Assembly (NCBI GenBank): GCA_965198905.1
Contig: OZ240678.1
Span: forward strand, 2,604,001-2,668,000
Direction: 5' to 3'
DNA: 64,000 bases
Source of the DNA: CAHJWH01 sp965198905
GTDB lineage: Bacteria; Pseudomonadota; Alphaproteobacteria; Caulobacterales; Caulobacteraceae
This document shows, one piece after another, positions 1-7,666 of the stretch. The translations under genes were made by a program, and so were the position numbers. The notes beneath the pieces were generated by a model. The model was not told the origin of the DNA and did not search any database. It saw only the letters and a list, made by a program, of their open reading frames with translations. Within the stretch, counting starts at the first letter, position 1; every line of letters begins with the position of its first letter.

Positions 1-2
1 CG

Positions 3-677
3 ACCATGACCTGCGGCGCGCTGCTGGGTGGCGGCCTGGGCCGGCTCTGGGGGCGCATCTTCACCGCGGACGCTTATGGAAGCTACGCCGTCATAGGCTC
101 CGTCGCCTTCCTGGCTGCGGCGACCGAGGGGCCGTTGTCCGCCATCGTCACGGTGCTGGAGCTCGGCCACCATATCGACCTGCTCATCGTTCCGATCCTT
201 GTGGCGAGCGCTGGAGCGACGGTGGTGATGAGGGTCGCCGATGCGCCGTCGATCTACTCCGCCAGACTGCAGCGCGGCGCCGGCCAGGCGGCCTCCACAG
301 GTGACGCCCCGACCAGCCCCCTGGGCGCCGCGATCTCCGACGATTTCGTCACCATCTCGGGCGCCGCCCATCCCGCCATCGCCTTGCAGCGGTTGATTCA
401 GGGGCAGGCCAAGGGCGTGGAGGGGCTCTACGTCGTGGATGAGAAGGGCGCTCTGGTCGGCCGCATGACCGCCAGCTCCGTCGACAAGCATGACGACGCC
501 CGCCGGCCGATCGAGATGTCCACCGCCTCGGACCTCGCCGAGCCCGTCGCCAGCCTGTCGTCAGACCTCACCCTAGCCGCCGCGCGCGCGAGCTTGGCGA
601 GCTCCCAGGAAGGCGAGCTTCCGGTGGTCTCCACGGAAACCGGGGAGATCGTCGGAGTTCTGAAGGACGGCGCATGA
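3..677 (+). CDS. ClC-family chloride channel/transporter, C-terminal part with tandem CBS domains (partial)
   Basis: The reading frame is open to the left window edge, so only the C-terminal part is visible. The first ~75 residues are hydrophobic helices with a motif of the type AATEGPLSAIVTVLEL, which matches the late membrane region of ClC chloride channels and H+/Cl- antiporters. About 125 residues of cytoplasmic tail follow, containing two CBS-like units (around 110-160 and 170-220, with repeats such as GLYVVDEKGALVG and ELPVVSTETGEIVG). CBS pairs usually bind adenine nucleotides and gate the channel. The membrane pore and selectivity filter lie outside the window. The gene ends 36 bases before the next gene on the same strand; nothing indicates a functional link to it. 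Confidence 0.85.
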   Translation, partial: TMTCGALLGGGLGRLWGRIFTADAYGSYAVIGSVAFLAAATEGPLSAIVTVLELGHHIDLLIVPILVASAGATVVMRVADAPSIYSARLQRGAGQAASTGDAPTSPLGAAISDDFVTISGAAHPAIALQRLIQGQAKGVEGLYVVDEKGALVGRMTASSVDKHDDARRPIEMSTASDLAEPVASLSSDLTLAAARASLASSQEGELPVVSTETGEIVGVLKDGA

Positions 678-713
678 AGCGCTAAAACTGGCGCCGATCA
701 TCGGTGCAAATAC

Positions 714-1367
714 GTGCAGGGGGGTAGGGCCACGTCCACGAGCAACCCTGATGCGATTGTGGGGGCGCCGGGCGGACCGCGTCTTCGCATCGTGGTTTTC
801 GCCAAGCGGCCGAAGCTGGGCGAGGTGAAGACGCGGCTGGCGGCTGATATCGGCCCGGACGCGGCGTTGTCGGCCTATGTCGAGCTGCTGGACGGAGTGC
901 TGCGCCGGCTCCGCGCCGGCTCTGCGTGGCGGGTAGAAGTGGCGGTGACCCCTGATGACGCTGTCGCGGACGAAATATGGCCGGTGGGCGTCAGAAGGGG
1001 CGGGCAGGGACCGGGCGATCTCGGCCAGCGCATGGCCAGGGTGCTAGCCGACGCTCGGCCCGAGACGCCCGTCATCATCGTCGGCAGCGACATACCTGGG
1101 CTCGGCGTGGCCCAAGCCGAAGCGGCGTTCTCGGCCCTGGACCGCGCCGATCTGATGCTCGGCCCCTCGCCAGACGGCGGCTATTGGGTCATCGGCGCGA
1201 GCCGCCCGCCGCCGGCTGGGCTGTTCCAGGGGGTGCGCTGGTCGAGCGAGCATGCGCGCGCCGACACCTTGAACAACGCGGTTGGCCTGCGCGTCGAGGT
1301 GCTCGACCTGTGGCTGGAGGACGTGGACGATCTGGCCGGATACCGCCGTTGGCGCGCGGGCGGTTGA
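714..1367 (+). CDS. TIGR04282-type glycosyltransferase (DUF2064), arsenosugar-cluster family
   Basis: About 217 residues. The core begins RIVVFAKRPKLGEVKTRL, the N-terminal signature of the DUF2064/TIGR04282 nucleotide-sugar transferase-like family, and later has GSDIPGL and GPSPDGGYWVIG, which are also typical. TIGR04282 proteins are commonly found beside TIGR04283 glycosyltransferases and arsenite methyltransferases in clusters annotated as arsenosugar biosynthesis, and both partners are present here within 5 kb. The start is a GTG at 714; the first ~25 residues are not family-like, so an internal start is possible. The gene converges on the radical SAM gene, with only 7 bases between their stop codons. 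Confidence 0.8.
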   Translation: MQGGRATSTSNPDAIVGAPGGPRLRIVVFAKRPKLGEVKTRLAADIGPDAALSAYVELLDGVLRRLRAGSAWRVEVAVTPDDAVADEIWPVGVRRGGQGPGDLGQRMARVLADARPETPVIIVGSDIPGLGVAQAEAAFSALDRADLMLGPSPDGGYWVIGASRPPPAGLFQGVRWSSEHARADTLNNAVGLRVEVLDLWLEDVDDLAGYRRWRAGG

Positions 1368-1374
1368 GAGATCC

Positions 1375-2307
1375 TCAACCGCTGCAGGACGCGCCGCCCA
1401 GTACGCAGAACCGCGCGCAGTGAGGATGGTTGAGCGCCACCGGCCTGTCGGCCTGCGCCAACGTCGCGCCTAGCTCGAACTCCGCGGTGTAGGGCAGTAG
1501 GGTGCAACTGACCACGACGGGCGCCGCCGCCCCGCGGCGCTTCACCACCATGCGGGAGGAGGCGCACATCACGCTGTCCGGCGTCTTGCCGAGCAGGCCC
1601 CAGCAGGCGTCGGTGATCTCCGGCGTGTCGGCCATCGCGTCCATGTCCGGGAACAGCACCAGCCGCGACGGGTCGTAGGCGTCGATGGACAGGCCCTCGG
1701 CGGTGAACAGGGCGGCGTAGCCGTGTCGCGCCTGCGCCTCGCGCTCGTCGCCCCACAGCAGCCGCGCGGCGACCGCGACGTCGAAGCCCTCCCGCGCCAG
1801 CCAGCGCAGCCCGACCACGGTCGGCGCCCAGCTGCGCGGGCCCCGCACCGCCTCGTGCTTCTCCGCCGACCAGTGGTCGAGCGACACGCGCACGGCCAGG
1901 GTGCCCGGAAAGCGGCGGCGCAGCTCGGCGAGGGCGCTGCGGTGACGCTGCATCGGGCGCATGGCGTTGGTCAGCACCAGCACCCGCCAGCCGCCGGCCA
2001 GCGCATCCTCCAAAAGGCCTATGATGTCGGGGTTCATGAACGGCTCGCCGCCGGTGAAGCCGACCTCCTCCAGCTCCGGCCGGGTCGCGGCCGCCTCGTC
2101 CAGCACCGCGCGCACCTCCGCGCGGGTGATGTAGGCGAGCGCGTCGTTGCGCGGCGAGCTTTCGATGTAGCAGCCTTCGCAGGCCAAGTTGCAAAGCGTG
2201 CCGGTGTTGATCCACAGCGTGCGCAGCCCGCTCAGCGCCACCTCGGCGCGGCGCTCTCCCGACGCGGTGACGCGCGGATCGCGGAACTTCTGCGGCATGA
2301 GCAGCAT
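1375..2307 (-). CDS. Radical SAM protein in an arsenic-methylation/glycosyltransferase cluster
   Basis: 310 residues. The radical SAM cluster motif CX3CX2C is seen as C39-N-L-A-C43-E-G-C46, followed by YIESSPRND and then TGGEPF, the usual SAM-contact motif. The C-terminus has three closely spaced cysteines (C297, C301, C308), and two or three more cysteines lie around 230-265, so an auxiliary Fe-S cluster is possible. The protein does not show the CNLAC-x-HCHVDA pattern I associate with ArsS, the enzyme that builds the arsenosugar precursor, so it may be a different enzyme doing an analogous step. It is co-directional with the TIGR04283 glycosyltransferase upstream (37-base gap) and probably co-transcribed with it. 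The substrate is unknown. Confidence 0.85.
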   Translation of the reverse strand: MLLMPQKFRDPRVTASGERRAEVALSGLRTLWINTGTLCNLACEGCYIESSPRNDALAYITRAEVRAVLDEAAATRPELEEVGFTGGEPFMNPDIIGLLEDALAGGWRVLVLTNAMRPMQRHRSALAELRRRFPGTLAVRVSLDHWSAEKHEAVRGPRSWAPTVVGLRWLAREGFDVAVAARLLWGDEREAQARHGYAALFTAEGLSIDAYDPSRLVLFPDMDAMADTPEITDACWGLLGKTPDSVMCASSRMVVKRRGAAAPVVVSCTLLPYTAEFELGATLAQADRPVALNHPHCARFCVLGGASCSG

Positions 2308-2344
2308 CGGGCGGAGGTGAGCGCGCCCGACCTCTCGCGCAAGC

Positions 2345-3043
2345 CTAGCGGTACCAGCGCACCAGCCGCCGGGCCGGGACGCCCAGAGCGTAGAGGATCA
2401 GGATCGCGGCGTTCTTGAGCTGGCGGCGCAGCAGGCCTTCCGCCTCGAAGCGGCGGGCCGAGGTGGTCGCCGCGGCCCTCGCCTTGGCGAAGCCGCCCCG
2501 CCGCTTCAGCCGCCGTCGCATCGCCACGTCTTCCAAAAGCGGCAGGTCGGGAAAGCCGCCCACCGCGTCGAAAGCCCTCCGCGTCATGAAGAAGCCCTGG
2601 TCGCCGAAGCTGGTCCAGTAGCTCTCCACCCCGCTGACCAGGGCGTAGAGATCGAGCAGGGGATGGCGGCGGTCGAAGCGGAGGCGAAAGCAGCCGGCGT
2701 CGTTGCGCGCCAGCACCGCGGCCATGGCCTCGCTCGCGCCCGGCGGCAGCGCGGTGTCGGCGTGCAGGAACAGCAGCACCCAGGCCGTTCCCGGAGCCGC
2801 CGCGCCGGCGTTCTGCTGGCGCGCGCGGCCCCGGGGCCCCTCCACCACCGTCACGCCTGCGCGCCCCCGGGCGATGCCGACGGAGCCGTCGGTGGAGCCG
2901 CCGTCGGCCACCACCACCTGTCCGAAACCCCGCGCCAACAGGTCGTCGAGCAGCGCGGGCAGGCGCGGCGCCTCGTTCAGGACGGGGACGACAACCGCAA
3001 CGCCCTTGGGATCAAGCCCGTCCCTCGTCCGTTGCCCGGTCAT
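2345..3043 (-). CDS. TIGR04283-type family 2 glycosyltransferase, arsenosugar-cluster family
   Basis: About 232 residues from the ATG at 3043. The GT-A fold is clear: VAVVVPVLNEAPRLPALL at the N-terminus, VVADGGSTDGS as the nucleotide-sugar binding loop, LFLHADTALP as the metal-binding HAD/DxD-like motif, and GDQGFFMTRRAF further on. This combination is the TIGR04283 family. A longer frame reaches upstream to 3265, but those residues are low-complexity and overlap the desaturase-like gene, so the start at 3043 is preferred. That start overlaps the start of the opposite-strand gene by two bases (CATG). It probably shares a transcript with the downstream radical SAM gene. Confidence 0.85.
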   Translation of the reverse strand: MTGQRTRDGLDPKGVAVVVPVLNEAPRLPALLDDLLARGFGQVVVADGGSTDGSVGIARGRAGVTVVEGPRGRARQQNAGAAAPGTAWVLLFLHADTALPPGASEAMAAVLARNDAGCFRLRFDRRHPLLDLYALVSGVESYWTSFGDQGFFMTRRAFDAVGGFPDLPLLEDVAMRRRLKRRGGFAKARAAATTSARRFEAEGLLRRQLKNAAILILYALGVPARRLVRWYR

Positions 3044-3929
3044 GGCGCGCCTTATCCCATTGCGGACGTCCGCCCCGATACCCCCCTGGCTCGGCGCAGG
3101 CGTGGTGCTCGCCGCGGGCGCTGTGCTGGTCTGGGCGGAGCGCCGCCGCCCGCTCCGGCCCGAGACCCAGCCCAAGACGTCGCGCGAGCGGCGCAACCTC
3201 GCCCTGGCGCTGATGAACGCGGCCATGCTCGCCGTCCTCCAGACGCCCGTGACGGGTCCGCTCACCCGCTGGGTGGAGCGGCGGCGCTGGGGCCTGCTGC
3301 AATGGATGCGCCCGCCCGCCTGGCTGCAGGTCCCGCTAGCCGTGGCCCTGATGGACTACACCCTGTATCTTTGGCACGTCTGGACCCACAAGGGCCCGCT
3401 GTGGCGCTTCCACCAGGTCCACCACGTCGACCTGGACATGGACGCCTCCACCGCCATCCGCTTCCACATGGGCGAGATAGCGGCCTCGGTCCCTTACCGC
3501 GCGCTCCAGGTCGTGTTGCTCGGGATCGGGCCGCGGGCCTTCTCCGTCTGGCAGGTCTTCCTGCTGCTCTGCACCGGCTTCCACCACGCCAACCTGCGCC
3601 TGCCCGCCGGGCTGGAGCGGGCGATCGCGCCGGTCCTGGTCATGCCCCGCAACCACGGCGTCCACCATTCCACGGTCCGGGAGGAGACCGACTCCAACTG
3701 GTCGAGCGGGCTGACGGTGTGGGACTGGCTGCACGGCACGCTGCGGCTCGACCTCCTCCACGACGAGATCGAGATCGGCGTGCCCGCCTATCGCAATGCC
3801 GCAGAGCTGAAGCTCAGGGGTCTGCTCTCCATGCCGTTCAAGACCCAGCGGCCCTCATGGCGTTTGGCGAACGGGGAGCGGCCCCGCCGCTTGGCTCAGG
3901 CCGATGCACGCCGTGCGTCGGCCCGCTGA
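3042..3929 (+). CDS. Sterol desaturase / fatty acid hydroxylase superfamily protein
   Basis: 295 residues with several hydrophobic segments and the eight-histidine diiron signature of the fatty acid hydroxylase superfamily: HVWTH (HX3H), FHQVHHVD (HX2HH), FHHANLRL and NHGVHHS (HX2HH). Such membrane enzymes use O2 and two irons to hydroxylate or desaturate lipid chains or sterols. The start ATG at 3042 gives a natural N-terminus before the first hydrophobic stretch at ~15-30. It lies head-to-head with the glycosyltransferase, with overlapping start codons, and its stop is 3 bases from the stop of the convergent methyltransferase. Its place between arsenic-linked genes suggests a lipid substrate in the same pathway, but that is inference. 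Confidence 0.85.
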   Translation: MARLIPLRTSAPIPPWLGAGVVLAAGAVLVWAERRRPLRPETQPKTSRERRNLALALMNAAMLAVLQTPVTGPLTRWVERRRWGLLQWMRPPAWLQVPLAVALMDYTLYLWHVWTHKGPLWRFHQVHHVDLDMDASTAIRFHMGEIAASVPYRALQVVLLGIGPRAFSVWQVFLLLCTGFHHANLRLPAGLERAIAPVLVMPRNHGVHHSTVREETDSNWSSGLTVWDWLHGTLRLDLLHDEIEIGVPAYRNAAELKLRGLLSMPFKTQRPSWRLANGERPRRLAQADARRASAR

Positions 3930-3932
3930 GCC

Positions 3933-5006
3933 TCAGCAGCAGCCCCCGCTCGCGCCCGTAGCCCATTCGCTGAAGGGCAGCGAGGTCCCGCAGCCTTCGA
4001 AGATGCCGAAGTGGCGGCTGAAATCGCCGATGAAGTCGAAGTAGGGCGAAAACCGCGTCTGCTCCAGCATGCGCCAGGTGTTGCCGCAGACGGGGAACAC
4101 GAGCCCGGCTTCGATCCTGTGGTGCTTGTCGAGCTCGAACGCCGCTTCGGCCCCTTCCAGCCCGCCGCGGTAGCGCACCGCCTGGCCGTAGTCCTCGCAG
4201 GCGGGCTCCAGCCCCTCCAGCTTCCACAGGCGGTAGGTGGCCGAGAAGAAGCGGATCGGCGCCGTGGCGGCCGTGATGGCCGGATCCGACACCGCCAGCG
4301 GGCGGTCGAAGACCAGGCGCGGGTCATCGAACCCGGCTGCCTTGGCCAGCGTCAGGAAGTCGTTCCAGTACAGCGCCCCGGCCAGGCACTCGCCGCGCAC
4401 CACCGGGTCTGCCATCAGGTCGGTCGGCGGGCGCCGGTCGGCATAGACGTCGGAGAAATACATCTCCCCGCCCGGCTTCAGTAGCCGGTGGGCGGCGGCG
4501 AACACGGCCGCCTTGTCGCGCACCAGGTTCACCACGCAGTTGGAGACGATGACGTCGAAGCTCGCGGACTCCAGCGCAAGCTCGCCCAGCCGGGCGATGT
4601 CGCCCTCCAGGAACGCCACGTTGGACCGGGCGTAGCCGAACTGCTTGCGGTGCCAGTCCAGATGGCGCGTGGCGACCGCGAGCTGCTCGGCCGTGGCGTC
4701 CACGCCCGTGACCGAGCCCCCTTCGCCGACTATCTGAGCCAGCACGTAGGCGTCGCGCCCGGAGCCCGAGCCGAGGTCCAGCACCTTGGCCCCCGAAAGC
4801 GCCAGCGGCGCGATCAGGCCGCAGCCGTAGTAGCGCGCCAGCACCTCGTCATGGACGTTGGCGAGCGCCCGCTTCAGCGCCGGCGGCGGCGGCTCCGCGG
4901 TGCTGCAGGCGTCGGTCCGCAGATCGTCCGAGCCGCCCAGCACCTGCCCGTAATAGCGCTGTACCGCCGCCAGCCCGCTATCGCCGAGATCACCTGCGTC
5001 ATCCAT
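3933..5006 (-). CDS. arsM: Arsenite S-adenosylmethionine methyltransferase
   Basis: 357 residues. The Rossmann methyltransferase core is plain: VLDLGSGSGRDAYVLA at ~75-90 binds SAM, followed by VTGVDATAEQL and VSNCVVNL. Cysteines at 34, 62, 157 and 207 sit where the four conserved As(III)-binding cysteines of ArsM fall; the 50-residue spacing of the last two equals that in the algal enzyme. Further cysteines (CEDYG, VCGNT, FEGCG) and a terminal CC pair lie in the C-terminal domain, as in ArsM proteins of arsenosugar clusters. An AGGAG-like ribosome site lies just upstream of the ATG. The expected role is to methylate arsenite to mono- and dimethylated species in the cytoplasm. No ArsR-type arsenic regulator is adjacent. 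Confidence 0.9.
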   Translation of the reverse strand: MDDAGDLGDSGLAAVQRYYGQVLGGSDDLRTDACSTAEPPPPALKRALANVHDEVLARYYGCGLIAPLALSGAKVLDLGSGSGRDAYVLAQIVGEGGSVTGVDATAEQLAVATRHLDWHRKQFGYARSNVAFLEGDIARLGELALESASFDVIVSNCVVNLVRDKAAVFAAAHRLLKPGGEMYFSDVYADRRPPTDLMADPVVRGECLAGALYWNDFLTLAKAAGFDDPRLVFDRPLAVSDPAITAATAPIRFFSATYRLWKLEGLEPACEDYGQAVRYRGGLEGAEAAFELDKHHRIEAGLVFPVCGNTWRMLEQTRFSPYFDFIGDFSRHFGIFEGCGTSLPFSEWATGASGGCC

Positions 5007-5304
5007 GACCGCTATCTCCTATCGAGCAATTCTTCATTTGCGCGCCGCCCAGGAAGCTCAACGCACATCCGCCGACTTCGCCCGGGGTAGACCTGAGTGG
5101 CCAAGGTCAAAACCCTGCGGCGTTGCGAATGATATCGAGAGTGCGGCCGCTTGGCCCATGAAAAATCGCGCGCGACGAAACCTGCCGTCCCTACAACAAA
5201 GGCATCGTCATTGGCGCGCGTTGAGTGCGTTGGCTGACGAACATCCAAGACGAGGGCCTCAAAACCAGTAAAAGATCGCGGAGGGCCAGCTGGTCGAGCT
5301 GGAC
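5007..5304. other. Intergenic stretch, arsM promoter side
   Basis: This stretch lies between the start of arsM (minus strand) and a decayed TonB-receptor fragment. It must hold the arsM promoter. I see no convincing gene, hairpin terminator or palindromic operator in it. Confidence 0.4.
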
Positions 5305-6286
5305 TTGGAATGCGTGGCGGCGGTCACGGCCATGCCATTGACCGCCTCGCCTTCCCCCACGCCCTATGGGCAGGCCACCTACGAGATCCTTCCAGGGACT
5401 AACTTAACCGGTGGCTTTCGTTACACCTACGAGCGAAGGGTGCAGACAGGTACGACAGGCGTGGCCGAGACCTCGCTTGGCCGCGACACGCTTTATACAG
5501 ACGCGCCGACTTGGCGGATCGCCCTGGACCGCAAGTTCACCAGCCAGACGCTCGGCTATATCTCTTGGAACCGCGGCTTCAAGAGCGGAGGCTTTAACTC
5601 CTCGCTGCCGACTCAACCCGCCTATCGTCCCGAGACATTGGACGATTATGAAATCGGCGAGAAGACCACCTTGTTTGATGGCCGGCTGAGGCTCAATTCG
5701 GATTCTTTCCTATTATGAATACCGGGACATACAGGTGAACACCGTAATCGGCAGCCTAGGCGTAATCTTCAAAGGCGCGCGGGCTCGCGAATATGGACTG
5801 GACAACAGCTTCGAGCTGTCAATCACGCCAGACCTGCTGCTGACTGGCGGCGTTGTATATCTGCATGATCGCTTCACCGGCTTCCCGAACGCCGTCTTGG
5901 CGTTTCGCAACGCGAACAACACGACCTCTACAGTCGTAGGCTCGGCGACCGGCAACCGCCTGCCGTTCGCGCCAGATGCCACGGCTAACCTTGGCGTCGA
6001 TTATAAGCGAGACGTTTTAAGTGGAAGATCTGCTCTCTTTGTAAATGACCTATACAATACCGGATATTTTGGACAGTCGGATAACTTTCTGCATCAAGGC
6101 GCCTTTCATCTACTGAACGCCTCGCTGCAATACCAACGTCCAAACAGCCCCATCTCTTACAAGCTTTACGCCAAGAATATCCTGAACCAGGGCGTAGCCG
6201 AGTATCTGTCGGTCGCCTCGACCGGCTCGATCGGATCCTTTGAGCCGCCGACCACCTATGGCTTCACCGTCGGGGTCAAGTTCTAA
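5305..6286 (+). pseudogene. TonB-dependent receptor, C-terminal beta-barrel remnant with frameshift
   Basis: Only the last ~320 residues of a TonB-dependent outer-membrane receptor remain; there is no signal peptide, TonB box or plug domain. The first part, up to 5718, has barrel text such as NLTGGFRYTYERR and YISWNRGFKSGGFN. The frame then breaks near 5711: dropping one base joins FDGRLRLNSDSF to YYEYRDIQVNTVIGS in the next frame, and barrel strands continue to the terminal aromatic residue (FTVGVKF, stop at 6286). It is therefore both 5'-truncated and frameshifted. Receptors of this type import siderophores, vitamins or carbohydrates; the original substrate cannot be told. Confidence 0.85.
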
Positions 6287-6305
6287 GGCCGCCGTGGTGA
6301 CCGTG

Positions 6306-7556
6306 ATGGAAGCCGGAGGATCGGTGCACCGGGAGGCGCGCGCTGGCCAGGGCGCGGCCGCCTACGCCACGGCGCTGCTCTTCTTCGCCAACCTGATCGG
6401 CTATCTGGACCGCTCGATCCTGACGCTGCTGGTACAGGCGGTGAAGACCTCGCTGCACCTCAGCGACGGCGCCATCGGGCTTATGCTGGGCGCCGGCTTC
6501 GTCCTGACCTTCTCGCTGGCGGGCCTGTTCATCGGGCGGCTGGTGGACCGGGTGAACCGGCGCAACCTCCTGATCGGCGCGCTCGCCATCTGGTCGCTGA
6601 GCGCAGCGGCGGGCGGACTGGCCCAGAACGGCGTGCAGCTGTTTCTCACCCGCATGGGAGTAGGCGTGGGAGAGGCGGCGCTGTTCCCCATCGCCGTCTC
6701 GCTGATCGCCGACTATTTCGAGCCCGCCCGCCGGGGCAAACCCTATGGCCTGTTCACGACCGGCGTCTATGCGGGCGGCGGGCTGTCGCTGATCCTGGCG
6801 GGCGCCGTGCTGCCTTGGGCGAGAGCAACCTCAGCCCGCTTCGCCGCCGCGGGACATCTGGTCGAGCCCTGGCGCATCGTGCTTTTCCTCATGCTGATCC
6901 CGGGCGTGGTCGGTTGCGCCCTGATCGCCACCATGAGGGAGCCGCCGCGTCGACGCGCGCCGACCGCCGAGACCGCCGTCCACAGCTCCGGTCTGGCGGA
7001 CTGGCGGGCGCGCGCTGGGGTCTTCGCGCCCCACCACCTGTTTATGTCCGCCGTCACCTTGGCCCTGGTGGCGGTCACCGCCTGGATGCCCACCGTGCTG
7101 ATCCGCGAGCACGCCATGGCCCCCCGGTCCGTCGGCCTGATATTCGGCACGGTCATTGCGGTCACCGGCGTGGCGAGTTCGGCGGTAGCGGGCGTGCTGG
7201 CCGACAGGGCGAGCCGGCGTTCTGGCGCAGCGGGTCCCCTGCTGATGGCCCTCGTCTGCGTCGCGGTGGGACTGATCGGCTTCGTCGTCCTGGTTCTGGC
7301 GCACACGCCTTCGATGCTGATGGTCGGGACTGTTGTGGTGTTCTCGCCGCTGAGCATGAGCTTGATCGCGGGCATCGTCGCCATGTCAGACCTCTCGCCG
7401 GCCCGCTCGCGAGGCCAGATCACCTCGATCTACTTCCTGTTCACCGGCGTGCTGGGCACCGTGGGCGGCCCCGTGCTGGTGGGCTACCTGAACGATCTCG
7501 CCGGCGGCCATCGTCTGGGGCGGGTGCTGAGCGTCACCGGGCTTGGGCCTGCATGA
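6306..7556 (+). CDS. MFS transporter, last membrane segment lost by a frameshift
   Basis: About 416 residues of a major facilitator. The N-terminus has FFANLIGYLDRSIL as helix 1 and GRLVDRVNRRNLL as the loop 2-3 signature, resembling MFS proteins that sit next to TonB receptors in Caulobacterales and sphingomonad catabolic clusters. The frame ends at 7556 after SVTGLGPA, but the next frame carries ACMIALALAAYTVRRARS to a stop at 7624, which would be the missing final helix. One base lost from the GGG run near 7550 explains this. It is either a real mutation or a sequencing error. The ATG at 6306 avoids overlap with the receptor remnant. It probably belonged with the receptor and the dehydrogenase as a transport/catabolic unit. 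Confidence 0.75.
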   Translation: MEAGGSVHREARAGQGAAAYATALLFFANLIGYLDRSILTLLVQAVKTSLHLSDGAIGLMLGAGFVLTFSLAGLFIGRLVDRVNRRNLLIGALAIWSLSAAAGGLAQNGVQLFLTRMGVGVGEAALFPIAVSLIADYFEPARRGKPYGLFTTGVYAGGGLSLILAGAVLPWARATSARFAAAGHLVEPWRIVLFLMLIPGVVGCALIATMREPPRRRAPTAETAVHSSGLADWRARAGVFAPHHLFMSAVTLALVAVTAWMPTVLIREHAMAPRSVGLIFGTVIAVTGVASSAVAGVLADRASRRSGAAGPLLMALVCVAVGLIGFVVLVLAHTPSMLMVGTVVVFSPLSMSLIAGIVAMSDLSPARSRGQITSIYFLFTGVLGTVGGPVLVGYLNDLAGGHRLGRVLSVTGLGPA

Positions 7557-7666
7557 TCGCCCTCGCGCTCGCCGCCTACACCGTGCGCCGCGCCCGGTCG
7601 TTGCCCGCGGCCTTTCGCGCCTGACACGCCGCCAATCCTCCTCGTTCCCGTGAAGAGAGCACCGCC

